DNA of 64,000 nucleotides, taken from NCBI GenBank assembly GCA_023014365.1, contig JAEBUN010000006.1:1054001-1118000 (forward strand). The letters are read 5' to 3'. Within the stretch, counting starts at the first letter, position 1; each line of letters starts with the position of its first letter. This DNA is from Lepiota brunneoincarnata (Eukaryota; Basidiomycota; Agaricomycetes; Agaricales; Agaricaceae). The position numbers and the translations under genes are program-made. Below are positions 30,900-40,080 of the stretch, one piece after another. Under the pieces are notes generated by a model. It did not search any database, was not told the origin of the DNA, and was given only the letters and a program-made list of their open reading frames with translations.

Positions 30900-31455
30900 A
30901 CAGGCATATCCATCGCAGTTGCGGGTCGCCACCGGTGGAATGACGCAATCCGACAGGTTTGGGGCCAAGAACCCCCGTTCCTACGGCCGTATTGATGAAC
31001 TTCTCTCCACGAGTAATGCTGCCTGCAACGACGGCGGTGGTTGGCTCACATGACTTTTGGCAGCCGACCCATAGACACTTATAACACAAGTATTGATCAA
31101 TAGGGAGGGGCAAGAAACGAGGCTTCCAACATACCCGATGATGATGTCGCTGTCACGGGGTGATGGGGCCAATGTACTACATGGTATGCCTTTTGTGGGA
31201 ACAGCGACAGGTCCTTGTTATGCTACGATGAAAGAGAGAGGCCCTGTCCACTTAGTGACCGTACTACCTTCTCCGAATACTTTTGTTACCCCCATGTCCA
31301 GAAGGCGACAACCAAAATCGATAATGCTTGTGAAACTTAGCCGCCATTGGTGCAGGACAAGACTATACGATGACTGACTCACCGGCCGGAAGTCCATTAT
31401 TTTGGCAGAGGTGGATTGGCGAGAAAGGACAAGGGGGCAGGGGACTTCGAAATTA
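30900..31455. repeat. segmental duplication, copy 2 (with G-domain relic)
   Basis: Partner of 24862-25452. On the minus strand it carries the truncated relic of the G-domain gene: DIIIGYVG, KSCEPTTAVVAGS and EKFINTAV survive, but the ATG is changed and the gene stops near 30883. Copy 1 keeps the C-terminal half; copy 2 does not. Confidence 0.78.
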
Positions 31456-31514
31456 CCCTTAGTCGAGCCCCTCGGCCTCAGCACGAGGAAGACACATGAG
31501 TTTATGTTGCTGGA

Positions 31515-32056
31515 TATTGGCGCTTGTCGATCCTGGGGGTCAGGATTGGGCGATCGGTCCAAAAATCTACCAAAGCTTTAACCTGCGTCTATCGTGTAAA
31601 ATGCGAAGTACGTTCGCAGCAAAAATAGTAAAAGCGAGTGCAACCGGCGGAACGGTTGCTGGGATCGTCTTCTCGACCTCGTAGTATTGGTGTTACAACT
31701 TCAGGTAAGTAAGGTAGGGGCTGCACTGAAAACTTGAGAGAAACGAGAGAGAGTGTGTGTGTGTGTGTGTGAAACTGAGGAAGGAAACTGTAGGTCTGTT
31801 ACGCTGTAGCCTATCGGAGGTCTTATGGCAGCGGAGACATCCTCGTTGTTAGGAGCTAAGGTATCTAAGTACAATGTATTGAGGGCGGGATTCTGTTCCT
31901 CACATATTGCATCAACATGTCAATAAATTGTCCTGCATAGTATTGTACACCCCGCGTACCCTCAGCCAACCCCGGCATCATTTCCCCAGCTTAAACCCAA
32001 TGCCGACTCGTCCCTTCTAATAGCAGTCTCCACCGCTTCTGCAAGTTCCCTCAGAG
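31515..32056 (+). repeat. duplicated tail of the 33.5-33.8 kb region
   Basis: Two blocks match 33537-33777: GGATATTGGCGCTTRTCGATCCTGGG with the adjoining bases, and CAATAAAYTGTCCTGCATAGTATTGTA through to CCCTCAGAGCCAACA. The second block is the last exon of the HIT-zinc-finger gene plus the 3' end of its convergent neighbour. The match is close, so the copy is recent compared with the kinases around it. Confidence 0.8.
31753..31770. repeat. (GT)n microsatellite
   Basis: About nine uninterrupted GT units after a short GA run. Confidence 0.85.
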
Positions 32057-32069
32057 CCAACATAAATAG

Positions 32070-32400
32070 GGGAGGACGGTGATGGCCAGCTAAATATTCC
32101 GGTCGATTTCAAGCCTCAAGGCACCTCTCAGCTCAGATACTACCTGGTAGACAGAGGGGTCCCGCTAGCCAAGCTCCAAGGTACTGAACAAAGTGCGTAG
32201 TATCTCTTGTCAGGTGCCAGGGCTCTTCCGCTGATTCGCGTAACATAGATGCTGGACGACGTGGGCGACAGCATTTACCAAAAACATGCTTTGTATATTT
32301 TGTCGGAACTTGTCAAGGACGCTATGCATTGCGATCTCTCCCTAACCGAGCATATCGCCGAAGGAGGATATAATTTTGTGCAGGCGCCTTGGCCTATCTG
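32070..32400 (+). pseudogene. K4: truncated copy of kinase K2
   Basis: Matches K2 from its first exon on: GATGGCCAGCTAAATATTCC against GATGGCTATCTAAATGTCCC, GATTTCAAGCCT, the whole first intron (GTGCCAGGGMTCTTCYGCTGATTCGC), then exon 2 ATGCTGGACGACGTGG and AEGGY in the glycine loop. It ends abruptly after EHIAEGGYNFV. No initiator ATG for exon 1 remains. Confidence 0.72.
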
Positions 32401-32773
32401 TGTGACGAGGTGCACGACGAGTTCAGGGGGATTTTCCACCTGATGGAACAACGTCCGTTCCGTGTGCAGACAGACCGCTGGGATCCTTGAACCCGGGATA
32501 ATTGTAGCTTCGTGTATTTAGGATGTTTATCACCAAGGCACAGCAGCTGGCAGACTGGAGAGTCTTCCATGACGGGCAAGTGCTTCGAAGAGTGGGTGCC
32601 GTCACCGTGCCCTTTTGAGGATGGCTCAGCGTCATTCAAGCTCGAGGCCTTGAGGCCCTGTGTATCTCAAGGCAGTACAACACGTGCATGAATGAATAAA
32701 TGGGCCGTCCATTGCGCCATATACGAGTAGTGTGCCCCCATTATTCTGCCGATACAAGGACCCAGTGGCATCC
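32401..32773. other. intergenic
   Basis: Nothing recognisable between the K4 relic and the next gene. Confidence 0.4.
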
Positions 32774-33597
32774 ATGAGTAGAGAACGGATCGTCGTACAA
32801 GCACCACGGAATGCAGGATCTGTCCCCGAGGATGGCACTCCGTTGCCTCATCTTGAAATGCCGGCGAAAAGTATTGTTAGGACACCGATCTCCGCTACCC
32901 CTTCAGCGAGCCAACGCGACGAGCGACATCAACATGATGGTAATTGAGCCAATTTTTTGGTTGATGAATATTCTGATTCCGAACGCAGGTGAACCGAATA
33001 GTGGCAAAAGGGTAATGGAAAAGAGGTTCGAGATCCTAGCGGCTCAACTCACATCTATAGTGCTCACGGTGAGATAATGCATGAATCTTATTGAATTTAG
33101 AAGGATCGCAGGCCTGACACCGACATAAACACAGTCAACGTTCGCCGCAGCTCTTATTGTATCCTTTCTGGCCCTCGTGAACAATATCATAGGACAAACC
33201 GACAGACAAGCCGTTTCAGATCGGATTGTTCCTTTGTTTTGTAGCCGCAAGCGTACACCTCAGTCTGGCTTTAGTGGCAGGGCGCGGTATCATGGTCGCC
33301 TTCCGATATTCTAGGGCCTACTTTCTCCACGATGGTGCAAGGCCGGATGAGGATGAACGGTCGTTGGACGAGCTGCATCAGTGTCGAGAGTTGTGTGAGA
33401 TGATGCAATTCATAGGAACGAGCACATTCATCCCCGGGCTCTCATTCTTGGTGTGGTATATGTTTCACAGCATGGTGTTTCCACTGGTACTACATGTGTT
33501 AGGGACGATTGGTGGGATATGGGCTTTTGTTGTCGGATATTGGCGCTTATCGATCCTGGGGGCTACCCAAACATCTACCAAAGCTTCTTCAAGCTGA
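32774..33597 (+). CDS. small uncharacterised four-helix membrane protein
   Basis: Exons 32774-32939, 32989-33068 and 33135-33597. Starts MSRERIVVQAPRNAG, a polar ~75-residue N-terminus, then RFEILAAQLTSIVLT|STFAAA and about four hydrophobic segments: AALIVSFLALVNNII, LFLCFVAASVHLSLALVAG, and two in IPGLSFLVWYMFHSMVF... LHVLGTIGGIWAFVVGYW. One extra base near 33190 separates the first helix from the rest; reading DKPTDKPFQIGLFLCFVAAS after it restores a smooth sequence. Similar short membrane proteins are common in mushroom genomes, but I recognise no family. It converges on the HIT-zinc-finger gene. Confidence 0.55.
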
Positions 33598-33676
33598 CGT
33601 GCAAAGCTGTAACCTGCGTCTATTATATCAATATATCAATAAACTGTCCTGCATAGTATTGTATACCCGCGTACCC

Positions 33677-34524
33677 TCAGCCAACCCCGGCATCATTTCC
33701 CCAGCTTAAACCCAACGCCGACTCGTCCCTTCTAATAGCAATCTCCACTGCCTCCGCAAGTTCCCTCAGAGCCAACACATCCTCACCTAGTTCCTTTGGT
33801 TTTCGCCAGTCTATATCTGGCGCTGTCACGCCTAGTGCTTTTTGAAGGGCCTGCTCGCGTTCAACTCCGCGAAGTCGGTCGATGGAAGTAAGAAGGGCGG
33901 GGAGGTTCTCGTGTTTGGCTAAGATTTCACGTATCTTCGAGGAAGTGGCTGCGACAAATAAGAAACGAGATGGGCAAAAACATCAGAAAATGTGAAAACG
34001 AACCGATGGCCTCATATTGGTGAAGCTGGAGATCTTTTGGATCATCTCGCTTTAGAGGGTCTCCAAAAGCCGACTCCTCGGGGACGTAGGGCCACTTGAG
34101 GGAGGTGAGTGGACGGAGTGTCTGTTCGGGTTTCAATGCTTCAAGATCTGCGGCTTCGTTGGGTTCCACTATTTCTGAGCGTGAGATTATGGATGAAAGT
34201 CCAGACAGAGTACACATACAGGAGGCAATCTGTATTTTGTTCACGTTAGCTTCAATGTCCGTAATTGCCGATTCCCCGCAGGAGGTCGACTCTGAGCAAA
34301 TAAGAGGATTGAGCCAATGTGTTTGATCGGAACGTCATAGAGGGTGGTACGTTGATGCTGCTTGTAGCAAGGCACTGAGCAACTACTTCAATTAGCACCT
34401 TCAAATTTCCCAGGAAAATCCTACCGATTGCTTACTAGATGATACGACATTTCGGGCAGGTATACTTGAAAGCATTCTTTGAGCAGATCTGGCACTGAAC
34501 AGAGTTTTTGGAGCGCGGAGCCAT
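33677..34524 (-). CDS. HIT-type zinc-finger protein (ZNHIT3/Hit1-like)
   Basis: Exons 34436-34524, 34351-34382, 34004-34291, 33677-33948 (introns 53, 59, 55 bp) give 226 residues without frameshift. The N-terminus MAPRSKNSVQ leads into the zf-HIT module CQICSKNAFKYTCPKC|RIIYCS and VPCYKQHQQSTSC, which has the paired cysteines and CYKxH of the family. A helical tail (SSKIREILAKHENLPALLTS and LALRELAEAVEIAIRRD) resembles the Hit1/ZNHIT3 C-terminus, which binds the Rsa1/NUFIP partner in box C/D snoRNP assembly. The 32-nt second exon was placed to complete the zinc finger. Its last exon is duplicated at about 31950-32056. ZNHIT1/2/6-type alternatives are less likely by length. Confidence 0.72.
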
Positions 34525-35033
34525 GTTTTTTGTTTCTATGTGCGTTGGCTTTCAATGGTTCCCACAGATTTGAGGCAGAAGGCGAGAAGACATATTGTGA
34601 GGATGGTCATCTCTGGAACCCATAAGCGCGTGCGGTAGCTCGTGATCCGATCATCACATGACTTTGATCTATGTTCCCTCGGAATGGCAAGGCTGGCCCC
34701 GAACGCGCCAGAAAGCTGAACTGGTCATCCGTATCAAGTCCTATCTCATATCGTACTTTGCTTTTCTGTTCAGTAGCTACTAGTCCACCGTGGGAAGAGA
34801 AGTCACGGGGCAATGCGACTGCAAACTTCGAAGACTATAAATATCACGAGGATCGAGTAATCGTTGGGCCTTAAGCTGGTTAATCAATTATGGTGTATTG
34901 TTGCCGCTGCTGCGGGCTGCGGGAGATGTCATGAGTTCTTGAGGAGATAATTCCGTTTGTAGGAAATAAATATAAAAACCTCGATGATACCCAGTAATTC
35001 TATCCAGTTACTACCGAGCCCATCTCGAGTCTG
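34525..35033 (+). promoter_or_regulatory. divergent intergenic region with TATA box of membrane gene 1
   Basis: TATAAAAA at 34971-34978, 56-63 bases before the ATG at 35034. The minus-strand gene start at 34524 has no TATA box I can see. Confidence 0.5.
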
Positions 35034-35555
35034 ATGATATCGCAACAAACACCCACTAAACCGATTACCATCGGCTCTACCCTCGGTGCAAACGATACCA
35101 GGCCCCAGTCGAGGGAACAAGAAACCTGGATTCATGTCCATGAAAATACAGCGCAGAGCAGCCCATCGGTTGAGGCTCCTCCATATAGCCCGGCGGTGCT
35201 CCACGTCCAGCGCGTAGAGGACATGCCGAGGGGACAGTTTGAGTGGGTCCAGGTTAAAAACCGCCTTGGACTTGTGGAGGAGGAGGTAGAGTCCGTCGGC
35301 GCCTTGATGTCGATCGGCCAGGCCTTCTTGGTGCTTCTAACCGCACCCTTTATGATCCTTCATGGTGTTTTCAAGATGGCTGGGGCGTTAATCACTGGCA
35401 TTGGAATAATCCTCATGGGCTTAGGAAGTCTGTTTAAGACGTTAACCTACCAGCCCAGGAAGAGGACCGGGGTTGTGGCATCAGCCGGTATGCCAGCAAC
35501 TGTTCTCAGCTGGGCAAATCTGATATCAGGTCGTGATAGGTTCCCCTCAGTCTAG
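35034..35555 (+). CDS. small membrane protein, array gene 1
   Basis: Single-exon, 173 residues. Disordered N-terminus with EAPPYSP, then the motif QFEWVQVKNRLGL, then a hydrophobic core (FLVLLTAPFMILHGVFKMAG followed by ALITGIGIILMGLGSLFKTL) and a basic TYQPRKR. Genes 2-4 downstream share this plan: [F/V/I]-[E/D]-W motif, then one long glycine-rich hairpin-like hydrophobic segment, then L-T-Y and lysines/arginines. No known domain. The glycine pattern GAxxxGxGxxxxGxG suggests packed or re-entrant helices. A TATA box lies 56 bp upstream. Confidence 0.75.
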   Translation: MISQQTPTKPITIGSTLGANDTRPQSREQETWIHVHENTAQSSPSVEAPPYSPAVLHVQRVEDMPRGQFEWVQVKNRLGLVEEEVESVGALMSIGQAFLVLLTAPFMILHGVFKMAGALITGIGIILMGLGSLFKTLTYQPRKRTGVVASAGMPATVLSWANLISGRDRFPSV

Positions 35556-36913
35556 TGTTCCAACCACTTACGAGGCATAGTCCTTGATGTATTTTAGTAT
35601 TATTCTGCCACTCCTTTACATACGAAAAGGAATTCCAATGTCCCCAAGTTCGTTATGTTGTCCTATAACGTTTCTTTTCGACTCGCGGGTGCCAAGGTCA
35701 TAGTTCCGATACAGAGACAAAGCCACCCCCCACTTTGCAAGTGGGTGGCGATGACCGTTCGGGAAAAAGAACCGGGACATTCAGTCCTTGCCCTTTCATG
35801 CTCGTACCCAAACCAACTGTCCACTGCACAGTCGCCATGTAACACTTTTCTTCTCCAGGGAGACCAGATCTCCAAGAAACACATTGTCTGTGTAGAGTTC
35901 AAGCCTAGAATGCAGCCGTAGCACGATGACACCAGGTTTACATAACACCCGTCAGGCATGAGCAGAGTGGATCGTGAATTAGGTCCTCTAGCCCCGGGAA
36001 GCAGCGACCCCCTAGGTCGTAGTGGTAAGTCGGTCCTCTGGCCTGGCACTCAAAATGGGTCGATGGCATAGGGTAATCATCTTCTGTGTCTTCCGATGAA
36101 CTAGGTCCCTGGTGTCTTGAATAGGACCCAGGTCTTGTGATATATTTTCTGGGACTCGCGTATCTTGTAGTGATTCCGCAGCATGATCCTTTCGAACCAT
36201 CAATAGTGGCAGTGGGTAATACATCGCAACCCGAAAGATAATGATTTCAACCTCACACGACGGTATAATCCTTGCCGTGGGTGGCTACCCTGAGAGCGAG
36301 CGGGCGCAGGGGTAGTGGAGGTTATGCATGTTTACTGCGGGGGATGTGAAGACAAAGTCCCTCACGGGGGTCTAGTTGTTACCGCATTGGTTGGTCCCCG
36401 CTGGACAGTTTGGTGCATCCGATATTGTCGCGTCGTCGATGCTCGTATTCGTTTCCATGGGTTCCACGGCGAAACCAGAATGATGTAAAACCATCAAGTC
36501 GATAGATGGTCCCACAATGCCGGGAATCTCATGAAGATGATCGACTACAATGCCTTGTCCTAGATATGGGTCGCCCTCCCCTTTATAATAACAGTCTGCA
36601 CCACAGAGAAACAAGGAGGAGGTTAGTCTCGTTCATGAATGTCGGATACGCAAGACTTGCTATTCAAGTTTTAGCAGGGACCAACCGTTCACCCACTTAT
36701 CTCCCTACTCAATATTGCCTCTGTCTAGTTTGGCCCAAAATGGAATGAGTTCGATTGTTCCCCTCGAGTAATTATAAGCTGCGGGGGGCTGCGCAGTTGT
36801 CCAGAAGGGGTGTTCCTTCATGCGTGTGGACCTCGGCAAATATAAACGATTCAAGGGTCCATTGGAAGTCCAATCCCAACGACCGTTAACCCACCTTCCG
36901 TTGCCACAACCGA
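35556..36913. other. intergenic between array genes 1 and 2
   Basis: 1.36 kb with only short reading frames of no clear merit. A TATAAAC at 36841-36847 lies 67 bp before the ATG of gene 2. No repeat shared with the other intergenic gaps was seen. Confidence 0.45.
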
Positions 36914-37495
36914 ATGTCCGCCACTATCGAATCCGAGGCTCCGCCACGAGCATCCACTGACACAGTCATTGAAGAGCCGCCGAGAAAACCAGAGGTCGAC
37001 ATTGAGATGGCTCAGCAGGGTGTTCATACTCGAGGCGGTGAGGTCCAGAGGGAGGCGACTGAGTTGCCCCCGGCAGAGGCACTCAGCCCGAGGGTGGGTG
37101 GGCCGCCAACACAGAGGGTCGAGTGGGAACATATCAGGAACCAGCCGGGCATGGGTTCTGAGGAGGGGAGAGTTGAATGGGAACATATCAGGAACCAGCT
37201 GGGCATGAGTCCTGAGGAGAGGAGGGTTGAATGGGAGCATATTAGGGACCAGCTGGGCTTGTCCGACGACGACGAGGAATCAGTCAGCCTTTTGAAACAG
37301 ATCGCTCAGGCGTGCTTGGTGCTTGCTACAACCCCTTTCATGCTACTCCACGGCGTGTTCAAGATGACCGGAGCACTCCTGCGGAGTCTTGGTATGATCT
37401 TCACCGGGTTGGGGATGTTGGCAGGCAAATTAACATATAAACCAAAGAAGTACAAGAACAAGCGTGCGATGCGGGCTGGTATGTCTCCAAGTTGA
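36914..37495 (+). CDS. small membrane protein, array gene 2, with tripled W motif
   Basis: Single-exon, 193 residues. Closest to gene 1: FMLLHGVFKMTGALLRSLGM against FMILHGVFKMAGALITGIGI. Where gene 1 has one FEWVQVKNRLGL, gene 2 has three tandem 18-residue units, each RVEWEHIRxQxGM/L plus an acidic tail. Ends LTYKPKKYKNKR, a strongly basic cytosolic or lumenal tail. No signal peptide. Function unknown. Confidence 0.75.
   Translation: MSATIESEAPPRASTDTVIEEPPRKPEVDIEMAQQGVHTRGGEVQREATELPPAEALSPRVGGPPTQRVEWEHIRNQPGMGSEEGRVEWEHIRNQLGMSPEERRVEWEHIRDQLGLSDDDEESVSLLKQIAQACLVLATTPFMLLHGVFKMTGALLRSLGMIFTGLGMLAGKLTYKPKKYKNKRAMRAGMSPS
37115..37276 (+). repeat. in-frame 54-bp minisatellite, three units
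   Basis: Units begin at 37115, 37169 and 37223, each starting with codons for R-V-E-W-E-H-I-R. Units 1 and 2 are nearly identical in DNA; unit 3 has diverged at its end (LSDDDEE). Confidence 0.88.
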
Positions 37496-37750
37496 TTGAG
37501 ACTGGCAAGAATGGTTTTTGATGCTGTGTTTGGGACAGGACCAATTCAGATATGATCGCGAAGCCGTAACATTCATGTACATAGTGGCCTGCGGTCCTTG
37601 AGTTGTTACATGTCATGGTTGAGTTGTTGACTACTCGCTGAGCTGTTAAGGGACCAAAGAGGATACACAAGACCAGGTGACAATGAGTCTAAATTTGGAT
37701 CGCCGCGAGGTTGCCTTAAGTAGCACACCAAGACTCTCCACTTGTCCAAG

Positions 37751-38272
37751 ATGACTTACCTCCTTCCGCCAACTTCCGAGCCACCCCCTGCCATAAGCTC
37801 CTCGTCCAGCGAGGCATCCGATGTTCAATCGCCCCCTGCTACCCAGCAAGTTGTCGATCCAAAGCAAGAAGAAGAATGGAAGAATTCGCTGAAGGACCTT
37901 GAGAATAAGATCCAAATTTATAAGGGGTCTCGCGTAGCAGGGGGTTCGACATCGGATCGGGCAGCGGAGGACGTCGCTGTCGCAATGGAGCAGGTCGCGA
38001 GTAGTCATACAGACCCGAAGGTCAAGAGGCATTGGAGGGAGAGAGCGGGTACGTTTAGGGCTGCCGGTGCTGATGAGAGGGATGGGATTCTTGAGGAGAT
38101 TGGGAAAGGATTCCTGATTTTATTGTCTACACCATTCTTTTTGGTTGGTGCCGTACTGCTGGCAGCTGGGGGGATTTTAAATGGGGTCGGGGCGATATTG
38201 AAGGGGTTGGCTAGATTGACTCGAAAGTTGACGTACACTAGGACGTCAAAGGGAGCCGGAGAGACGAACTGA
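37751..38272 (+). CDS. small membrane protein, array gene 3
   Basis: 173 residues from ATG 37751 (the open frame extends a few codons upstream without ATG). Serine/proline-rich N-terminus, EEEWKNSLKDLENKI, then ILEEIGKGFLILLSTPFFLV followed by GAVLLAAGGILNGVGAILKG, ending LTRKLTYTRTSKG. The G-x3-L-x5-G-G-x3-G-x-G pattern and the K-L-T-Y end tie it to genes 1 and 2, only 256 bp from gene 2. More diverged than genes 1 and 2 are from each other. Confidence 0.72.
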   Translation: MTYLLPPTSEPPPAISSSSSEASDVQSPPATQQVVDPKQEEEWKNSLKDLENKIQIYKGSRVAGGSTSDRAAEDVAVAMEQVASSHTDPKVKRHWRERAGTFRAAGADERDGILEEIGKGFLILLSTPFFLVGAVLLAAGGILNGVGAILKGLARLTRKLTYTRTSKGAGETN

Positions 38273-38924
38273 CGAAGCTCTTGATTCCACCACTCAACGT
38301 TGTTTGCGAAATTGTAAGCCGCATGTTATGTACTCTCCGTCTGGCTTGCAAGTCGTGCTCACATCCTCAACAGCTGCTGTGTACTATTTGTATCATCTAC
38401 CCCATATGCCAAATTCACGAATACTACTAGTCATTTTCAAATCCCCCGCAGGTCACATACTTTGCAACAGACAGAAACCCACTTGGACGGTAACTGTAAC
38501 CTTAAAATCCTCATCGCCGTGACGCCTAGTAGCCAAAGGGTACCCTTAGTGCACCATTACCACATACCCGCTCGCCTCAGGCCTGCACATGACATCCCCT
38601 GGTAAAAACCTTCTGCAAACGGATGCAGGGGCGCTTATTCGAAGTAGAATCGTTAAGAATAACAGAGAGCATTCCCGTGATGCATGAAGCCTCGAGGCAT
38701 AGACTGGTGGACTGACTCAAAATAACTGGCATCCTGCGCACCTTCACTTCCACACCTACCTTCAAGCTCGGAAGGGCCTCTAATCACTTCCTTCCCCCCC
38801 TTCCCGGTCTTTGGTGCATAGTCCCGAGATCACTCACACTCGGCTAGTTTATGAGGCCCGAGAGCTTGGCTTGCGATTGAATCTACACCATTAGCCAATA
38901 ATCCCAACACTTGCGACACCTATT
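38273..38924. other. intergenic between array genes 3 and 4
   Basis: 650 bp; nothing recognised beyond flanking regulatory sequence. Confidence 0.45.
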
Positions 38925-39467
38925 ATGATCATCGATCCCATCGTCGGCAACAAGAACGATCACCTCAAGCCCGGAAGGGGCCATTCGTTGCCAGGGACTT
39001 TATCTACCGCTTATTATTGTGACTCGGGCATCAACCAAGAGGTCCCGCCATTTGACGACCAGAGTCCGCCCCCTCCATACACCCCCATCGATTGGGGTCA
39101 GCTCCGTGAGTTCGATCAGGGTTTGGTGGGTTACCCGCCTCCCAGGGTTAACCCAGTGATTAGGTATCATATTATCGCTGAGCCCTATCGCCCTGTGCTA
39201 ACCATTATATATTTCCGCAGTCACTGCAGGTCTTGCACCTGTGGGAAACACAGTCCCGGGCCTTTCACCCGGCTAATCTCAATGACATCGCCTTCTCCTT
39301 TCCAAGGGATCCGTGAAGGTGGCAAACAGGTCCTCGACTCTCTCAAGTTCCTTGGAAGGGCCGTCCTCGTTGCTGCCGGGAATTTTTTGCAAGGCATCGG
39401 GAAGATCCTGATTGGTTTTGGGCAGCCGGCAATCCGAGAGCAGCAAAATGACCCTCCCCCCCTCTAA
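38925..39467 (+). CDS. small membrane protein, array gene 4, PPPPY motif
   Basis: 180 residues unspliced. A GT-AG intron of 57 bp (39164-39220, GTATCA ... TTTCCGCAG, branch-like GCTAAC) fits well and keeps the frame, giving 161. The N-terminus has QSPPPPYTP, a PPxY-type WW-domain ligand, directly before IDWGQLREFDQGL, the counterpart of the W motif in genes 1 and 2. The hydrophobic core is shorter (LKFLGRAVLVAAGNFLQGIG, KILIGFG). A cysteine cluster HCRSCTCGKH follows the intron. Most diverged member. Confidence 0.65.
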   Translation: MIIDPIVGNKNDHLKPGRGHSLPGTLSTAYYCDSGINQEVPPFDDQSPPPPYTPIDWGQLREFDQGLVGYPPPRVNPVIRYHIIAEPYRPVLTIIYFRSHCRSCTCGKHSPGPFTRLISMTSPSPFQGIREGGKQVLDSLKFLGRAVLVAAGNFLQGIGKILIGFGQPAIREQQNDPPPL

Positions 39468-40080
39468 CTGATTGACATTACCCGCCTCCCCCCAGTCTCT
39501 GTCCGCGACACCCCCTCGTCCTCGATAAAATCAATAAAATCAAAAATAAAAAAGGCAAGAGAAGAAAAAGAAATTCGTGAGTGCACAGCACTTTCCTTTC
39601 TTATTCACTTGCTCACATTTCTCCCCACTCCCCGCCTGATACATTCCTTGGCGCTTTCCAGGTGCTTGACACCACTTCCAGTTAGCTTAGATAGGATACC
39701 ATTGACGACGTCAGGTCTACACCTGATACTGATGTCGCCAATGTGATCCTATACAAGGTCTCAGAAAGCGATGCCGAGCACGGCTTTCTCTTTCTTGACT
39801 TTCTTTAAACTTATTTATTTCCTTTTGTTCATGCTTTGTACTGCTGTAATATGCTTCTACTGTCTTCTGTGCTGAGTATTTGTGTATCATATGCATTTGA
39901 GGGGGGGGGCAGTTCACTTGAGGTTGATCTATATGTGAATGACTGATCGATGATTATAATTACGCGGGTAAGGTACCCAGTACACATCTAGGTGGGTATA
40001 ATCAAAACCTGTCCAACCTCAATGCCATACTTTGCTTCGACTATAACTGGAGCTCGGTGCTGCGCAGCGGAGTGTCCGAC
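39468..40080. other. convergent intergenic region
   Basis: 610 bp between array gene 4 and the PAQR gene 3' end; an A-rich tract at about 39530-39570 and a run of G at about 39900. No gene. Confidence 0.5.
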
